From Blastococcus litoris (GTDB lineage: Bacteria > Actinomycetota > Actinomycetes > Mycobacteriales > Geodermatophilaceae), in assembly GCF_003075095.1 (NCBI RefSeq), contig NZ_QCZF01000004.1:1-64000 (forward strand): a stretch of 64,000 nucleotides of DNA. The letters are read 5' to 3'. The first letter of the stretch is position 1, and every line of letters starts with the position of its first letter. Position numbers and translations under genes: made by a program. The notes under the pieces are model-generated. The model was not told the origin of the DNA. It searched no databases and worked only from the letters and a program-made list of their open reading frames with translations. Below are positions 21,567 through 30,344 of the stretch, piece by piece.

Positions 21567-23041
21567 GCCTGCTCGCCGCAGAGGAGACCATCGCGACGGG
21601 GAGCGACGGGCAGCTCGTGATCGCGGCGGTCCTCGGCATCGCCGTCGTCGTCGCGTTGATCACCTGGCTGAAGGTGCACCCCTTCCTGGCCCTGATCCTC
21701 GGCTCGCTGCTGCTCGGCGTCGTCGGCGGGCTGGCCTTCACCGACACCATCGCGAGCTTCCAGGCCGGGGTGGGCTCCACGGTCGGCAACGTGGGTGTGC
21801 TGATCGCCCTCGGCGCGATGATCGGCGGGATGCTCGCCGAGTCCGGCGGCGCCGACCGCATCGTCAACGCGTTCGTCGACCGGGTGTCGGCTCGCCGGCT
21901 GCCGTGGACGATGGCCGGCGTCGCGGCCCTCATCGGCATCCCGCTGTTCTTCGAGGTCGGCGTCGTCCTGCTCGTCCCGATCGTCCTGCTCGTCGCCCGG
22001 CGCACCCAGCTGCCGGTGCTGGCCGTCGGCATCCCCGCCCTGGCCGGCCTCTCGGTGCTGCACGGACTCGTCCCGCCGCACCCGGGTCCGCTGGTCGCGA
22101 TCGACGCCCTGGACGCCGACCTGGGCCGCACCCTGCTGTTCGGCCTCATCGCCGCGATCCCGTGCGTGATCATCGCCGGGCCGGTCTTCGGGTCGTGGAT
22201 CAGCCGGCGGCTCGACCTGCCGGTACCCGGGCCGGCCGGCAACGGCCCGGCCGACCCGGAGCCGCCCGCCGGCGGCAGCGGGTCCGTCCGCACGGGGACC
22301 GACCTGGGTGAGCCGACCGGCAGCGAGCAGCGGGCGACCGCGACGGCGACGGTCGCCGACGGCCGCCCCACGCGGCGGCCGGCGCTCGGCGCGACGATCC
22401 TGACCGTCCTGCTGCCCGTCCTGCTCATGCTGCTGCGCGCCATCGGTGAGCTCACCCTCGACGAGGGCAACGCCCTGCGGTCGGTGCTCGACGTCGCCGG
22501 TGCGCCGATGATCGCCCTCCTCGCCGGCGTCGTCCTGGCCATGTTCACGCTGGGCACCGCCGTCGGCTTCGGCCGGCAGCGGATCTCCGACACGCTCGGC
22601 GGCTCGCTGCCGGCGATCGCCGGCATCCTGCTCATCGTCGCGGCGGGCGGCGGCTTCAAGCAGGTGCTCGTCGACGCGGGCGTCGGTGACCTGGTCGGCG
22701 AGGCGGCGCAGGACTGGAACCTCAACGCGCTGGTGCTCGGCTGGCTGGTCGCCGTGGGCATCCGCCTCGCGACGGGATCGGCGACGGTCGCCACGATCAC
22801 CGCCGCGGGCATCGTCGCGCCGCTGGCCTCCGGGCTCGACGGCAACACGGTCGCCCTGCTGGCCCTGGCCGTCGGCGCCGGCTCGCTGTTCTTCTCCCAC
22901 GTCAACGATGCCGGCTTCTGGCTGGTGAAGGAGTACTTCGGGATGACGGTCGGCCAGACGATCAAGAGCTGGTCGGTGATGGAGACGCTGATCTCCGTCG
23001 TGGGTCTGCTCGCCGTGCTCGGGCTGTCCGTCGTCGTCTAG
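21563..23041 (+). CDS. gluconate:H+ symporter (GntP family)
   Basis: A 492-residue multi-pass permease of the GntP/GntT family importing gluconate or related sugar acids with protons. About 12-14 hydrophobic helices are visible. Conserved text includes LGALIGGMLAESGGADRI-like sequence near residue 90, LHGLVPPHPGPLVAI (about 170), and SATVATITAAGIVAPL and SHVNDAGFWLVKEYF near the C-terminus, a family hallmark. A hydrophilic 50-residue loop (about 225-270) is longer than usual. Translationally coupled to gntK. Confidence 0.9.
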   Translation: MSLLAAEETIATGSDGQLVIAAVLGIAVVVALITWLKVHPFLALILGSLLLGVVGGLAFTDTIASFQAGVGSTVGNVGVLIALGAMIGGMLAESGGADRIVNAFVDRVSARRLPWTMAGVAALIGIPLFFEVGVVLLVPIVLLVARRTQLPVLAVGIPALAGLSVLHGLVPPHPGPLVAIDALDADLGRTLLFGLIAAIPCVIIAGPVFGSWISRRLDLPVPGPAGNGPADPEPPAGGSGSVRTGTDLGEPTGSEQRATATATVADGRPTRRPALGATILTVLLPVLLMLLRAIGELTLDEGNALRSVLDVAGAPMIALLAGVVLAMFTLGTAVGFGRQRISDTLGGSLPAIAGILLIVAAGGGFKQVLVDAGVGDLVGEAAQDWNLNALVLGWLVAVGIRLATGSATVATITAAGIVAPLASGLDGNTVALLALAVGAGSLFFSHVNDAGFWLVKEYFGMTVGQTIKSWSVMETLISVVGLLAVLGLSVVV

Positions 23042-23049
23042 CGGGCGGC

Positions 23050-23397
23050 TCAGCCCTCGTCGGGGGACGTCTCCTCGGGCACCCGGCGGTCGGCCGCCGA
23101 CCGGCCGGTGTCGACGCTCCGGTCGTACTGCCGCCGCTCCACCCGGAGCGTCCCGTTCCGCACGTTCGTCGCGTGGTCGGCGATCTCCGCCGTCCCGCCG
23201 GCCAGCCGCTTCTGGACGACGGTGCGCGCGGCCCGGTGGTCGCGGATCGAGAGCAGCACCTCGTCGAAGCTCTCGTTCACCACGTACTTGGTGCCGTCGA
23301 CCAGGTGGACGACGGTGTCGGGGCGGGTCTCCACCCGCTCGATGTGCGTCGGGTCGACGGAGAAGTGCTCCCCGTTGCGGCAGGTGACACCGATCAT
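23050..23397 (-). CDS. FlbD family protein without a flagellar context
   Basis: A 115-residue protein whose first 60 residues match FlbD: MIGVTCRNGEHFSVDPTHIE, then ETRPDTVVHLVDGTKYVV and ESFDEVLLSIRDHRA. FlbD is a small protein of flagellar operons with unclear function; no flagellar gene occurs in this window. The C-terminal half is Arg/Asp-rich and disordered. GGAAGGA lies seven bases upstream of the ATG. Convergent with the gluconate permease, nine bases apart. It probably has a non-flagellar role. Confidence 0.65.
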   Translation of the reverse strand: MIGVTCRNGEHFSVDPTHIERVETRPDTVVHLVDGTKYVVNESFDEVLLSIRDHRAARTVVQKRLAGGTAEIADHATNVRNGTLRVERRQYDRSVDTGRSAADRRVPEETSPDEG

Positions 23398-23533
23398 GGA
23401 GCGGTCCTTCCGCTCGAGCGGGGCAGCGGACCCCGTTGGCGCCGGTGACGGCACCCTCTGCATCGGCGCGCGGGTGCCCCGGCTGTAGCCGAACCGCCTG
23501 GATCTCACCCCGACGGCGGGGGAGAGTCGCAGG

Positions 23534-24832
23534 TCAGAAGCCGAACAGCAGGCCCAGCCCGCCGAGCGTGAAGCACACCATGACCAGGACGAGGGGCAGC
23601 TGGTCGGAGGCGCGGGCCCGCCGGGCCGACAGCAGGGCGCGCTCGTGCGCCAGCGTGACGCCGGCGACGTGGCCGAGGATGATCGCGCCGACCTGCACCA
23701 GCGCGATCACGTCGGAGCTCACGGCGGTGAGGTCGACGCGGTTGCCGTAGGTGCCGAACAGGTCGACCCCCGCGACGCCGAACGGGTTGCTGGCCAGGAT
23801 CCAGGTCGTCTGGCCGTCCAGGGCGAGCAGGCTGAAGTAGTGCGCCACGGTGTACCCGAGGGCGATCGGGATGACGGTGGCGGCGTACCGGCCCGGCTGC
23901 ACCGCGGGGTCCTGGCCGGCCATCCGGCCCGAGAGCCGGGTGCCCAGCAGGTACAGCGCGCCGACGACGGCGATCATCGCCAGCAGGCCCAGCGTCCCGG
24001 ACAGCGTGTCGTTGGCCGACCCCGGGCCGCTCTGCCAGAACACCGTGCGGGAGAGCCCGTCGAACGCGGTGGAGCCGAGCAGCACCACGACGAGGGCGGC
24101 CAGCCCCGGCTGCTGGGGGGTGGCCATCGCGTTGGCCAGCGGGTTGCGCAGCACCAGCCGGCCGTCGTCCCGCCGCCCCCACGGGGAGAGCCGGGCGATC
24201 AAGGTCGAGTACGCCTCGAAGCCGTCGCCGTGGGCGAACCAGCGCTCCCCGAACCACAGCGACAGGGCCAGCTGCACGACCGCGTACGCGATCAGGAAGA
24301 CCGCCACGGTGGTGGGCTCCGAGCGGCCGGGGTAGACGAGCTCGAGCCAGACGAAGACCAGCAGCGAGCCGGCGGCCGGCCACAGCCCCAGCGCCGGCAG
24401 CCGGGTGGCGCCGGGCGCCCGGGGAGCGAGCACCCGCAGCCCGCGGTGCAGCAGGCGGAGCGGGTTGGCCACCCGGGCGACGGGTCCGAGCAGCAGGCTC
24501 AGCGGGACCAGGCCCACCCAGAACGTCACGTACAGGACCCAGGGGGCCAGGTTGCGGGACGTGTCGTCGGGCCCCCACAGGGCGACGGCGACGACGAAGC
24601 AGGCGACCACGAGCGCGAACGCCTGGAGCCCGCGCCGCAGCGGTGCGCCGTCGAGCACGCGCTGCAGCCCGGCCGGCAGCGGACGGCCGGAGCCGCCCAG
24701 CCGTGGCGTCCGCCAGAAGAGCAGCAGGACGGCGAAGCTGGCGAGGATCGCGGCGCCGGCGCCGTAGAGCGCGAAGCCGATCGGGATCGGCAGGTCCGTC
24801 CGGGAGCCCACACCGTGGGCGAGGACCGTCAC
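23534..24832 (-). CDS. multi-pass membrane protein (fenitrothion-hydrolase-like family)
   Basis: A 432-residue membrane protein with about 10 hydrophobic segments. Conserved-looking stretches are LWGPDDTSRNLAPWVLYVTFW (about 85), LSPWGRRDDG (about 215), ANDTLSGTLG, YTVAHYFSLLALDGQ and SDVIALVQVGAIILGHVAGV, with histidines inside predicted helices. Databases often label such actinobacterial proteins fenitrothion hydrolase; I know of no support for that activity here. It overlaps the upstream cupredoxin-like lipoprotein gene by four bases, which suggests a shared role at the membrane, perhaps with a metal or redox cofactor. Third gene of a leftward operon. Confidence 0.65.
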   Translation of the reverse strand: MTVLAHGVGSRTDLPIPIGFALYGAGAAILASFAVLLLFWRTPRLGGSGRPLPAGLQRVLDGAPLRRGLQAFALVVACFVVAVALWGPDDTSRNLAPWVLYVTFWVGLVPLSLLLGPVARVANPLRLLHRGLRVLAPRAPGATRLPALGLWPAAGSLLVFVWLELVYPGRSEPTTVAVFLIAYAVVQLALSLWFGERWFAHGDGFEAYSTLIARLSPWGRRDDGRLVLRNPLANAMATPQQPGLAALVVVLLGSTAFDGLSRTVFWQSGPGSANDTLSGTLGLLAMIAVVGALYLLGTRLSGRMAGQDPAVQPGRYAATVIPIALGYTVAHYFSLLALDGQTTWILASNPFGVAGVDLFGTYGNRVDLTAVSSDVIALVQVGAIILGHVAGVTLAHERALLSARRARASDQLPLVLVMVCFTLGGLGLLFGF

Positions 24833-25272
24833 CCGACCTGCAGCGAGAGCAGCACCGTGCCCGCCTCGTGCAGCTCCACCTCGAACACCCCGGGGATGGT
24901 GGCGTCGAACTCCACCGTGGCGGGCGTGCCCGGGGGGACTTCGGCCTCGAGGTCGTAGCCGTGCACGTGCAGCTCGTCGGCGACGTCGCTGGTGACGACC
25001 AGCGTGACGTGCTCACCGGCCGGCACGGGCACGCGGCCGGTGTCGCCGCTGACCTGGCCGCCGGTGACGGTCACCTCGATCCGCTGCCCGGTGGACGCGG
25101 TGGTCTCCGGGGCAGCGGACGAGCTGCTGCTCGTCGACGCCGGCGCCGACGAGCTGCTCGAGCTCGCCGACCCGGCCGACGCCGGCTCGTCGGTGCCGGC
25201 GCAACCGGCGACGGCGAGGGTCACGCCCAGGCAGAGCAGGGCAGCGGGGAACCGGGACGGTCGTGCGGTCAC
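24829..25272 (-). CDS. cupredoxin-like lipoprotein
   Basis: A 147-residue lipoprotein: signal peptide with lipobox AVAGC (Cys24), a Ser/Ala linker to about residue 60, then a cupredoxin-type beta barrel (RIEVTVTGGQV, GEHVTLVVTSDVADELHVHG, TIPGVFEVELHEAG). Two His positions (HVHG and ELHEAG) could bind metal, but the usual Cys ligand is missing, so copper binding is unproven. It lies between two multi-pass membrane protein genes in one operon. Confidence 0.65.
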   Translation of the reverse strand: MTARPSRFPAALLCLGVTLAVAGCAGTDEPASAGSASSSSSSAPASTSSSSSAAPETTASTGQRIEVTVTGGQVSGDTGRVPVPAGEHVTLVVTSDVADELHVHGYDLEAEVPPGTPATVEFDATIPGVFEVELHEAGTVLLSLQVG

Positions 25273-25298
25273 AGGAGTGCTCCAGGAGAAGAGGGGGG

Positions 25299-27140
25299 TC
25301 AGCGGGAGCCGAGCTCGCTGGCGGGACGGTCACCGGCGTCCGGCGCGTCGGCCGGGGCGTCGGGATAGGGCTCCCGGGACGCCGCGCGCCGCGAGTACCG
25401 GCCGACGCCCCACGACAGCGCCGCGATCAGGGCCAGCGTGCAGGCCAGCACCACCAGGTTCGACACCAGCCACAGGCCACCACCGGAGGCCTTCAGCTCC
25501 CGCTGCAGGATGTCGATCTCGGGGATCGTCCCGCGGGTCACGCCGTCGTCGGCCTCGATGGCGTCGGCCGGGATGGCCTCGTCCTCGGGGAGGTAGATCG
25601 GGACGGCGCTGAGCATCCGGCCGTCGTGGATGCGCAGCAGCGTCTTCCAGTCGCCGTGCAGCGGCACCGGCTCCGTCGTCCGGTAGCTGCCCTCGCCGGT
25701 CTCCTCGAGCGCGGTCACCACCAGCCCCTGGCCCTGCCACGAGGTGATCTGCACCCACGCGGGGTCGTCGAGGGCGTCCGCCGGCTCGAGCTGGACGCTG
25801 ATGTTCGCCGTCCGCGGGTCGGTGGTGACGTCCTCGATGGTGAAGGTGGCCTCGACGTCGTCCGGGACGGTGGCGACGAGCCCGTTGGTGACGCAGGCGG
25901 CGAGGACCAGGACCGAGCCGACCAGGACGCCGCGGGCGACCGCGGGACGCGGGAGGCGCCGGCGGAGTCCGGTCGCCAGCAGCGCACCGAGCAGCGCTCC
26001 CGCGACACCACCGGCGATCGCCATGAGCGTGCCCTCGACCAGGATGTCGCTGTCCCACGACAGGGTCTGGGTGAACTCGGTCCAGCCCCACTCGGTCGCG
26101 TGGCCCAGCGTGCCGATCGCGACCCCGAAGACGGTGGCCGACAGCAGCGGCCGGCCGGCGAGCGGCAGCACCAGCGCCAGCAGTTCGACGACGATCGCCG
26201 AGCCCAGGTAGAGGGGGAACATCGGCACGATCTCGCCGAAGGCCGGCCCCACGATCAGCGCGATGCCGCCGCGGACGACGAGGAAGAACGCGGTGGCGGC
26301 CAGGGCGCCGCCCTTGCCGATGAACAGCCGGGCCGCGACCAGCGCCAGGCCCGCGGCACCGGCGATCATGAACGGCTCCAGCACCAGGCGGAACTGGGGG
26401 ACGTCGAAGTCGTACTCGCCCTGGAAGACCGAGAGCCCGAGCAGCAGGCCGCCCATCGCCGCGGCCTGGCGGACGAACCGCGCCGTCTGGCCGACCTTGC
26501 GGTCGCCGTCGTCCGTCGACAGCCCGCCGTGGCCCTCCTGCTCGAGGATCAGCAGGCCGATGATGGACAGGCCGGCGCCGGTGATGAGCATCAGGTGCGT
26601 GGGGCCCCACAGCGTGACGTCCTGGCCGAAGAGCCGGTGCCAGACGTCGTCGAGGGGGAAGCCGAGGAGGGCGTAGAAGCCGGCACCGGTCAGCAGGATG
26701 CCGCCGACCGGCACGTCCCAGCCCCTGATGAAGCGCACGGCGGCCGGGCCGGGCTTCTCGTCCAGCGGCATCGCGCAGGCGAAGACGCCACCGGCGAAGA
26801 CGCCGAAGAGCCCGAAGAGGATGAGGTAGTGCGCGGGGTTGGCCAGCGGCCCCTCGTCGCGGCCGACGCCGATGTGCAGCGAGATGTCCCAGAGCATGCC
26901 CAGCAGGGCCACGAGCAGGGACGCCGTCGTCAGCACGGTGGGCAGGGCGACCCACGGCGGGACGCCGGTGGCCTTGCCCAGCTTCGTGCCGACCGCGGTG
27001 AGCACCGTCGTCCTGCGCGTGCGGTGCAGGAAGACCAGGCCCAGCAGCACCACGGTCAGGCCGAGGCCGATCCCGGTCGCCAGGATCACCTCACCGATCG
27101 CGGCGCCTCCGGCGGGACGTGTGTCAGCAGCGAGCAACAC
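25299..27140 (-). CDS. large multi-pass membrane protein of unknown function
   Basis: About 613 residues with roughly 12 transmembrane helices and a 130-residue extracytoplasmic domain (VEATFTIEDVTTDPRTANIS, WKTLLRIHDGRMLSA) before a last helix. Helices carry His/Asp/Glu (NPAHYLILFG, WGPTHLMLITGAG, LGHATEWGWTEF), consistent with metal binding or redox chemistry. I prefer the GTG at 27,140: AGGAGG lies five bases before it, whereas the ATG at 27,158 has no site and would put that motif inside the gene. First gene of an operon with the cupredoxin-like lipoprotein, divergent from a MerR regulator. Confidence 0.65.
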   Translation of the reverse strand: MLLAADTRPAGGAAIGEVILATGIGLGLTVVLLGLVFLHRTRRTTVLTAVGTKLGKATGVPPWVALPTVLTTASLLVALLGMLWDISLHIGVGRDEGPLANPAHYLILFGLFGVFAGGVFACAMPLDEKPGPAAVRFIRGWDVPVGGILLTGAGFYALLGFPLDDVWHRLFGQDVTLWGPTHLMLITGAGLSIIGLLILEQEGHGGLSTDDGDRKVGQTARFVRQAAAMGGLLLGLSVFQGEYDFDVPQFRLVLEPFMIAGAAGLALVAARLFIGKGGALAATAFFLVVRGGIALIVGPAFGEIVPMFPLYLGSAIVVELLALVLPLAGRPLLSATVFGVAIGTLGHATEWGWTEFTQTLSWDSDILVEGTLMAIAGGVAGALLGALLATGLRRRLPRPAVARGVLVGSVLVLAACVTNGLVATVPDDVEATFTIEDVTTDPRTANISVQLEPADALDDPAWVQITSWQGQGLVVTALEETGEGSYRTTEPVPLHGDWKTLLRIHDGRMLSAVPIYLPEDEAIPADAIEADDGVTRGTIPEIDILQRELKASGGGLWLVSNLVVLACTLALIAALSWGVGRYSRRAASREPYPDAPADAPDAGDRPASELGSR

Positions 27141-27183
27141 GGAAACCTCCTGAGCCATGAGGCCTATGCAACACCCATGACGG

Positions 27184-27203
27184 TGACATCGACAACTGAT
27201 ACA
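27184..27203. promoter_or_regulatory. imperfect dyad between divergent MerR and membrane operon
   Basis: TGACATC-GACAAC-TGATACA: imperfect inverted halves in the AT-richer centre of the divergent gap. A candidate MerR-family operator acting on one or both genes. Confidence 0.35.
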
Positions 27204-27249
27204 TAAACGAGCGGATTACCGTGGACGTCACGACGAGGAGGAGGTGGCG

Positions 27250-28020
27250 GTGGTCACGCCCGGCCAGACCCCGCACGAGGACGACGACGGCGACCGCGAG
27301 CTGACGGTCGACGAGCTCGCCGCCCGCGTGGGTGTCACGGTGCGCAACCTGCGTGCCTACTCGGCGCGCGGGCTGCTGCCGCCGCCGCGCATGGTCGGGC
27401 GCACCGGCTACTACGGCCGCGAGCACGTCGCCCGGCTGCTCCTCGTGCGCGAGATGCTGGCCGAGGGCTACTCGCTGGCGATGATCGAGCGCACCCTCGC
27501 CTCGGCCCCCGCCACCGCGAGCTCGGCCACCCTGGCGCTGCACCGCGCGCTGCTGGCGCCCTGGCTGCCGCCCGAGCCGGAGACGACGACCGGCGCGGAA
27601 CTGGCCGCGAAGGCCGGCGTGCCGGAGGACTCCGCCCTCGTCGACCGGCTGGTCGACCTCGGGCTGGTCCAGCGCACCGAGGACGGCGGCCTCCGGGTGC
27701 TCGACCCCGCGCTGCTCACCGCCGGCCTCCAGGTGGTGGGGCTGGGCGTCCCGCCGGAGGACCTGATCGAGGCGCAGACCCGGGTCAACCAGCACGTCCG
27801 CGAGATCGCGCAGACCTACGTCGGCATGTTCGTGCGGACCGGCTGGCAGGCGTTCCTCGACGCCGGGTCACCGCCCGAGCAGCTGGACGCGCTGCGCGAC
27901 ACCGTCGCGCGCCTGCAGCCGGCCGCGGCGCAGGCGGTGCTGGCCGCCTTCCGCACCGAGATGGCCGCCGCCGTCGAGGGGGCGCTGGAGACCGAGCTCA
28001 GTCGGCTGCAGGGGGATTAG
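27250..28020 (+). CDS. MerR family transcriptional regulator
   Basis: About 256 residues. N-terminal MerR winged helix: LTVDELAARVGVTVRNLRAY, RGLLPPPRMVGRTGYYG and HVARLLLVREMLAEGYSLA. The remaining 170 residues are helical with no cysteine-rich metal loop, so it probably senses something other than thiol-reactive metals. GAGGAGG ends five bases before the GTG at 27,250, which I prefer to the GTG at 27,244. Divergent from the cupredoxin/membrane operon, its likely target. Its end overlaps a convergent small membrane gene by 23 bases. Confidence 0.8.
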   Translation: MVTPGQTPHEDDDGDRELTVDELAARVGVTVRNLRAYSARGLLPPPRMVGRTGYYGREHVARLLLVREMLAEGYSLAMIERTLASAPATASSATLALHRALLAPWLPPEPETTTGAELAAKAGVPEDSALVDRLVDLGLVQRTEDGGLRVLDPALLTAGLQVVGLGVPPEDLIEAQTRVNQHVREIAQTYVGMFVRTGWQAFLDAGSPPEQLDALRDTVARLQPAAAQAVLAAFRTEMAAAVEGALETELSRLQGD

Positions 28021-28213
28021 GGATCTCCTCGCGCGCCATGGCGGCGCGGCGGGCGTCGTCGGCCTCCTCCCGGGCGCTCAGCCGGCGGTCGCGGACGACC
28101 GCGCCCACCACGAGCGCGACGAGGATGGCCGCCGGGACGAAGAAGCCGATCGTCCCCAGGACCTTGAGGCCGTCGGTCGCCAGGACGTCGAAGGCATCGG
28201 GCACGCCCTCCAT
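27998..28213 (-). CDS. small single-pass membrane protein, 71 aa
   Basis: 71 residues: short polar N-terminus, one transmembrane helix (TIGFFVPAAILVALVVGAVV), then a charged cytosolic tail (RDRRLSAREEADDARRAAM). The last 23 bases overlap the convergent MerR gene. Function unknown. Confidence 0.55.
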   Translation of the reverse strand: MEGVPDAFDVLATDGLKVLGTIGFFVPAAILVALVVGAVVRDRRLSAREEADDARRAAMAREEIPNPPAAD

Positions 28214-28254
28214 GTGACACCGCTCGATGTCAGGGTGTCAAACGGAAGCCCGGA

Positions 28255-29193
28255 TCAGTCGCTGACGCGGCCGTCCCGCCAGTAGCCCATGAAGGCGACG
28301 GAGCGGCGGTCGACGCCGCGCTCCTGCACCAGGTGCCGCCGCAGGCCCTTCACGACGCCGGCCTCGCCGGCCAGCCAGGCGTACACGCCGGACGAGCGGC
28401 GGGGGAGCGGCTCCTCCTCCGGGACCTCCCAGAGGATCCCGGCGTCCACGTCGACGTCCTCGAGCTGGACGCCCGGTGTCGGCGCGAGGACGTCGGACAG
28501 CTCCTCGACGGTGGCGACCACGGCCGCGGTCAGGAGTGCTCCCCGCGGTGCCGGGGCGCCGCCGTCGTCGGGCCAGCGGGGGAGCCAGGTGATGCGGACG
28601 CCGGCCGGAGCGGCCACGTTCAGCGCGTCGGCCGCCGTCGGCACCTCGAGGAGCACGTGTGCCCGCTGCCCCGCGGGCAGGGCCTCGACGATCGCGCAGA
28701 CGGCGGGGACGGCGGTCTCGTCGCCGGCGACGATCAGGCAGGACGCGTCGGCCGGGGGGTGCCACTCGAAGCCGCCGGTCGGGCCGGGGAACGGCCGGTT
28801 CGGGCCGATCAGGACGACCTCGTCGCCGACGGACGCGGTCTCCGCCCAGGCCGACGCCGGCCCGGTGGCGCCGTGCAGGACGAAGTCGACGTCCACCTCG
28901 CCGGCCTCGGGCCGCAGGGCGCGGATCGTGTACGTCCGGATCGGCATCTGCCGCTCGACCGGGAGGGCCCGCCAGGCGCCGTACCAGTCGGGATCGGCGG
29001 GGAAGTCGACGACGGCCTGGCCGGGGAGGGGCAGGACGACCTTGATCCGCTGGTCGAAGCCGTTGGAGGCGAAGTCGCCCATGTCCGGCCCGGTGAAGGT
29101 CACCCGCAGGAAGCTCGGGCTCAGCCGCTGCAGCCGCGCGACCTGCACGACGAACGGCCGGTAGACCGGGACCTGCAGTGCCTCGACGGTCAT
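28255..29193 (-). CDS. siderophore-interacting protein (ferric-siderophore reductase)
   Basis: A 312-residue FAD-dependent ferric-siderophore reductase of the SIP/ViuB family, releasing iron in the cytosol. The FAD-binding barrel (residues 10-130) includes RTYTIRAL (R-x-Y-T), the FAD-binding signature, and FVLHGATGPASAWAE. The C-terminal NAD(P)H domain has LIVAGDETAVPAVCAIVEAL and ends FMGYWRDGRVSD, as in the family. It is divergent from a siderophore-binding lipoprotein, with an IdeR-type box in between, so both are probably induced by iron limitation. Confidence 0.9.
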   Translation of the reverse strand: MTVEALQVPVYRPFVVQVARLQRLSPSFLRVTFTGPDMGDFASNGFDQRIKVVLPLPGQAVVDFPADPDWYGAWRALPVERQMPIRTYTIRALRPEAGEVDVDFVLHGATGPASAWAETASVGDEVVLIGPNRPFPGPTGGFEWHPPADASCLIVAGDETAVPAVCAIVEALPAGQRAHVLLEVPTAADALNVAAPAGVRITWLPRWPDDGGAPAPRGALLTAAVVATVEELSDVLAPTPGVQLEDVDVDAGILWEVPEEEPLPRRSSGVYAWLAGEAGVVKGLRRHLVQERGVDRRSVAFMGYWRDGRVSD

Positions 29194-29235
29194 GCGCCCT
29201 CTCCCGGTGGCCGGCAGGTGAGGGCCGGGAACCGA

Positions 29236-29254
29236 CTTAGGCTAGCCTCACCTG
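29236..29254. promoter_or_regulatory. IdeR/DtxR iron box
   Basis: CTTAGGCTAGCCTCACCTG resembles the IdeR consensus TTAGGTTAGGCTAACCTAA. It lies between the divergent siderophore-interacting and siderophore-binding genes and can repress both when iron is sufficient. Confidence 0.7.
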
Positions 29255-29340
29255 GCTTCGTGACGGAGTCTTGCACACCGTCGCGGACGGATCCAGAGGC
29301 ACGTCCCACCGAGGTGGCGTGCCCGTCCACGAGGAGAACG

Positions 29341-30288
29341 ATGAGACGCCCTGCCCTGACCGCGGCACTGCTCCTGGCCCTGTCCCTGACTGCGTGCGGG
29401 ACGTCGGACGACGGGGGGACTGCAGCCGAGGCCACGACGACCGAGGGCGCCGCCTTCCCGCGCACCGTCGAGCACGCCATGGGCAGCACCGAGATCCCCG
29501 AGCGGCCCGAGCGGGTCGTCGTCCTGGACACCGGCGAGCTCGACACGGCGCTGTCGCTCGGCATCACGCCGGTCGGCGCCGTCACCACCGCGGTGTCGGA
29601 CGACTTCCTGAGCTACCTGGCCGACGACGCGGCCGGCGTCGAGGTCGTCGGCACGATCGCCGAGCCGAACCTCGAGGCGATCGCGGCGGTGCGGCCGGAC
29701 CTGATCCTGTCGAACAAGACGCGGCACGAGGACATCTACGAGGAGCTCTCGCAGATCGCCCCGACCGTCTTCGCCGACCGCGTCGGCGCGGTGTGGAAGG
29801 ACAACCTCCGGCTGGACGCCGAGGCGCTCGGCCTCGAGGACGAGGCCGAGGAGCTGATCGACGCCTACGAGGAGGACGCCGCGGCCCTGGGGCAGGAGAT
29901 CGGCGACCCGGCCGGGACGACGGTCAGCACGATGCGGTTCGTCGAGGGGGCGATCCGCGTGTACACGGCCGAGTCCTTCATCGGCACGGTGATGGCCGAC
30001 ATCGGGCTGGACCACCTGCAGCTGCCCACGCAGGACGTCGCCACGTTCGCGGAGCTCAGCCCGGAGCAGGTCACCGAGGCCGACGCCGAGATCGTCCTGT
30101 ACTCGTCGTACGGGGCGGCCGCCGACTCCGGTGAGGACGCCGTCGTCGCCGGCCCGCTGTGGCCGCGGCTGGGTGCGGTCGCCGACGGGCGCGCCCACGC
30201 CGTGGAGGACGACGTGTTCTACACCGGCATCGGGCTGCGCGCCGCGACGCTCCAGCTGGAGGCGCTGCGCGACCTGCTGGCCGGGTGA
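29341..30288 (+). CDS. iron-siderophore ABC transporter substrate-binding lipoprotein
   Basis: A 315-residue periplasmic-binding protein of the FepB/FecB class. Signal peptide with lipobox SLTAC (Cys19), a short Thr/Ala linker, then two lobes: FPRTVEHAMGSTEIPERPER, VVVLDTGELDTALSLGI, NLEAIAAVRPDLILSN in the first and AESFIGTVMADIGLDHLQLP in the second, joined by one long helix. It captures ferric siderophore outside the membrane; the permease and ATPase genes are not adjacent. AGGAGAACG precedes the ATG. Under the IdeR box at 29,236. Confidence 0.9.
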   Translation: MRRPALTAALLLALSLTACGTSDDGGTAAEATTTEGAAFPRTVEHAMGSTEIPERPERVVVLDTGELDTALSLGITPVGAVTTAVSDDFLSYLADDAAGVEVVGTIAEPNLEAIAAVRPDLILSNKTRHEDIYEELSQIAPTVFADRVGAVWKDNLRLDAEALGLEDEAEELIDAYEEDAAALGQEIGDPAGTTVSTMRFVEGAIRVYTAESFIGTVMADIGLDHLQLPTQDVATFAELSPEQVTEADAEIVLYSSYGAAADSGEDAVVAGPLWPRLGAVADGRAHAVEDDVFYTGIGLRAATLQLEALRDLLAG

Positions 30289-30293
30289 GACGA

Positions 30294-30327
30294 CGAGGGC
30301 CGCTCCCCGGACGGGGAGCGGCCCTCG
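30294..30327. terminator. bidirectional hairpin terminator
   Basis: CGAGGGCCGCTCCCC and GGGGAGCGGCCCTCG arms, 15 bp, with a short GGAC loop, between the substrate-binding protein and the convergent bacterioferritin gene. Confidence 0.75.
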
Positions 30328-30344
30328 TGGCGATCAGCTGCGGA

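Noticed and set aside
25263-27206. A 647-codon plus-strand frame
   Set aside because: It is the antisense shadow of the multi-pass membrane protein, full of GDxGE/QRxG repeats with no domain.
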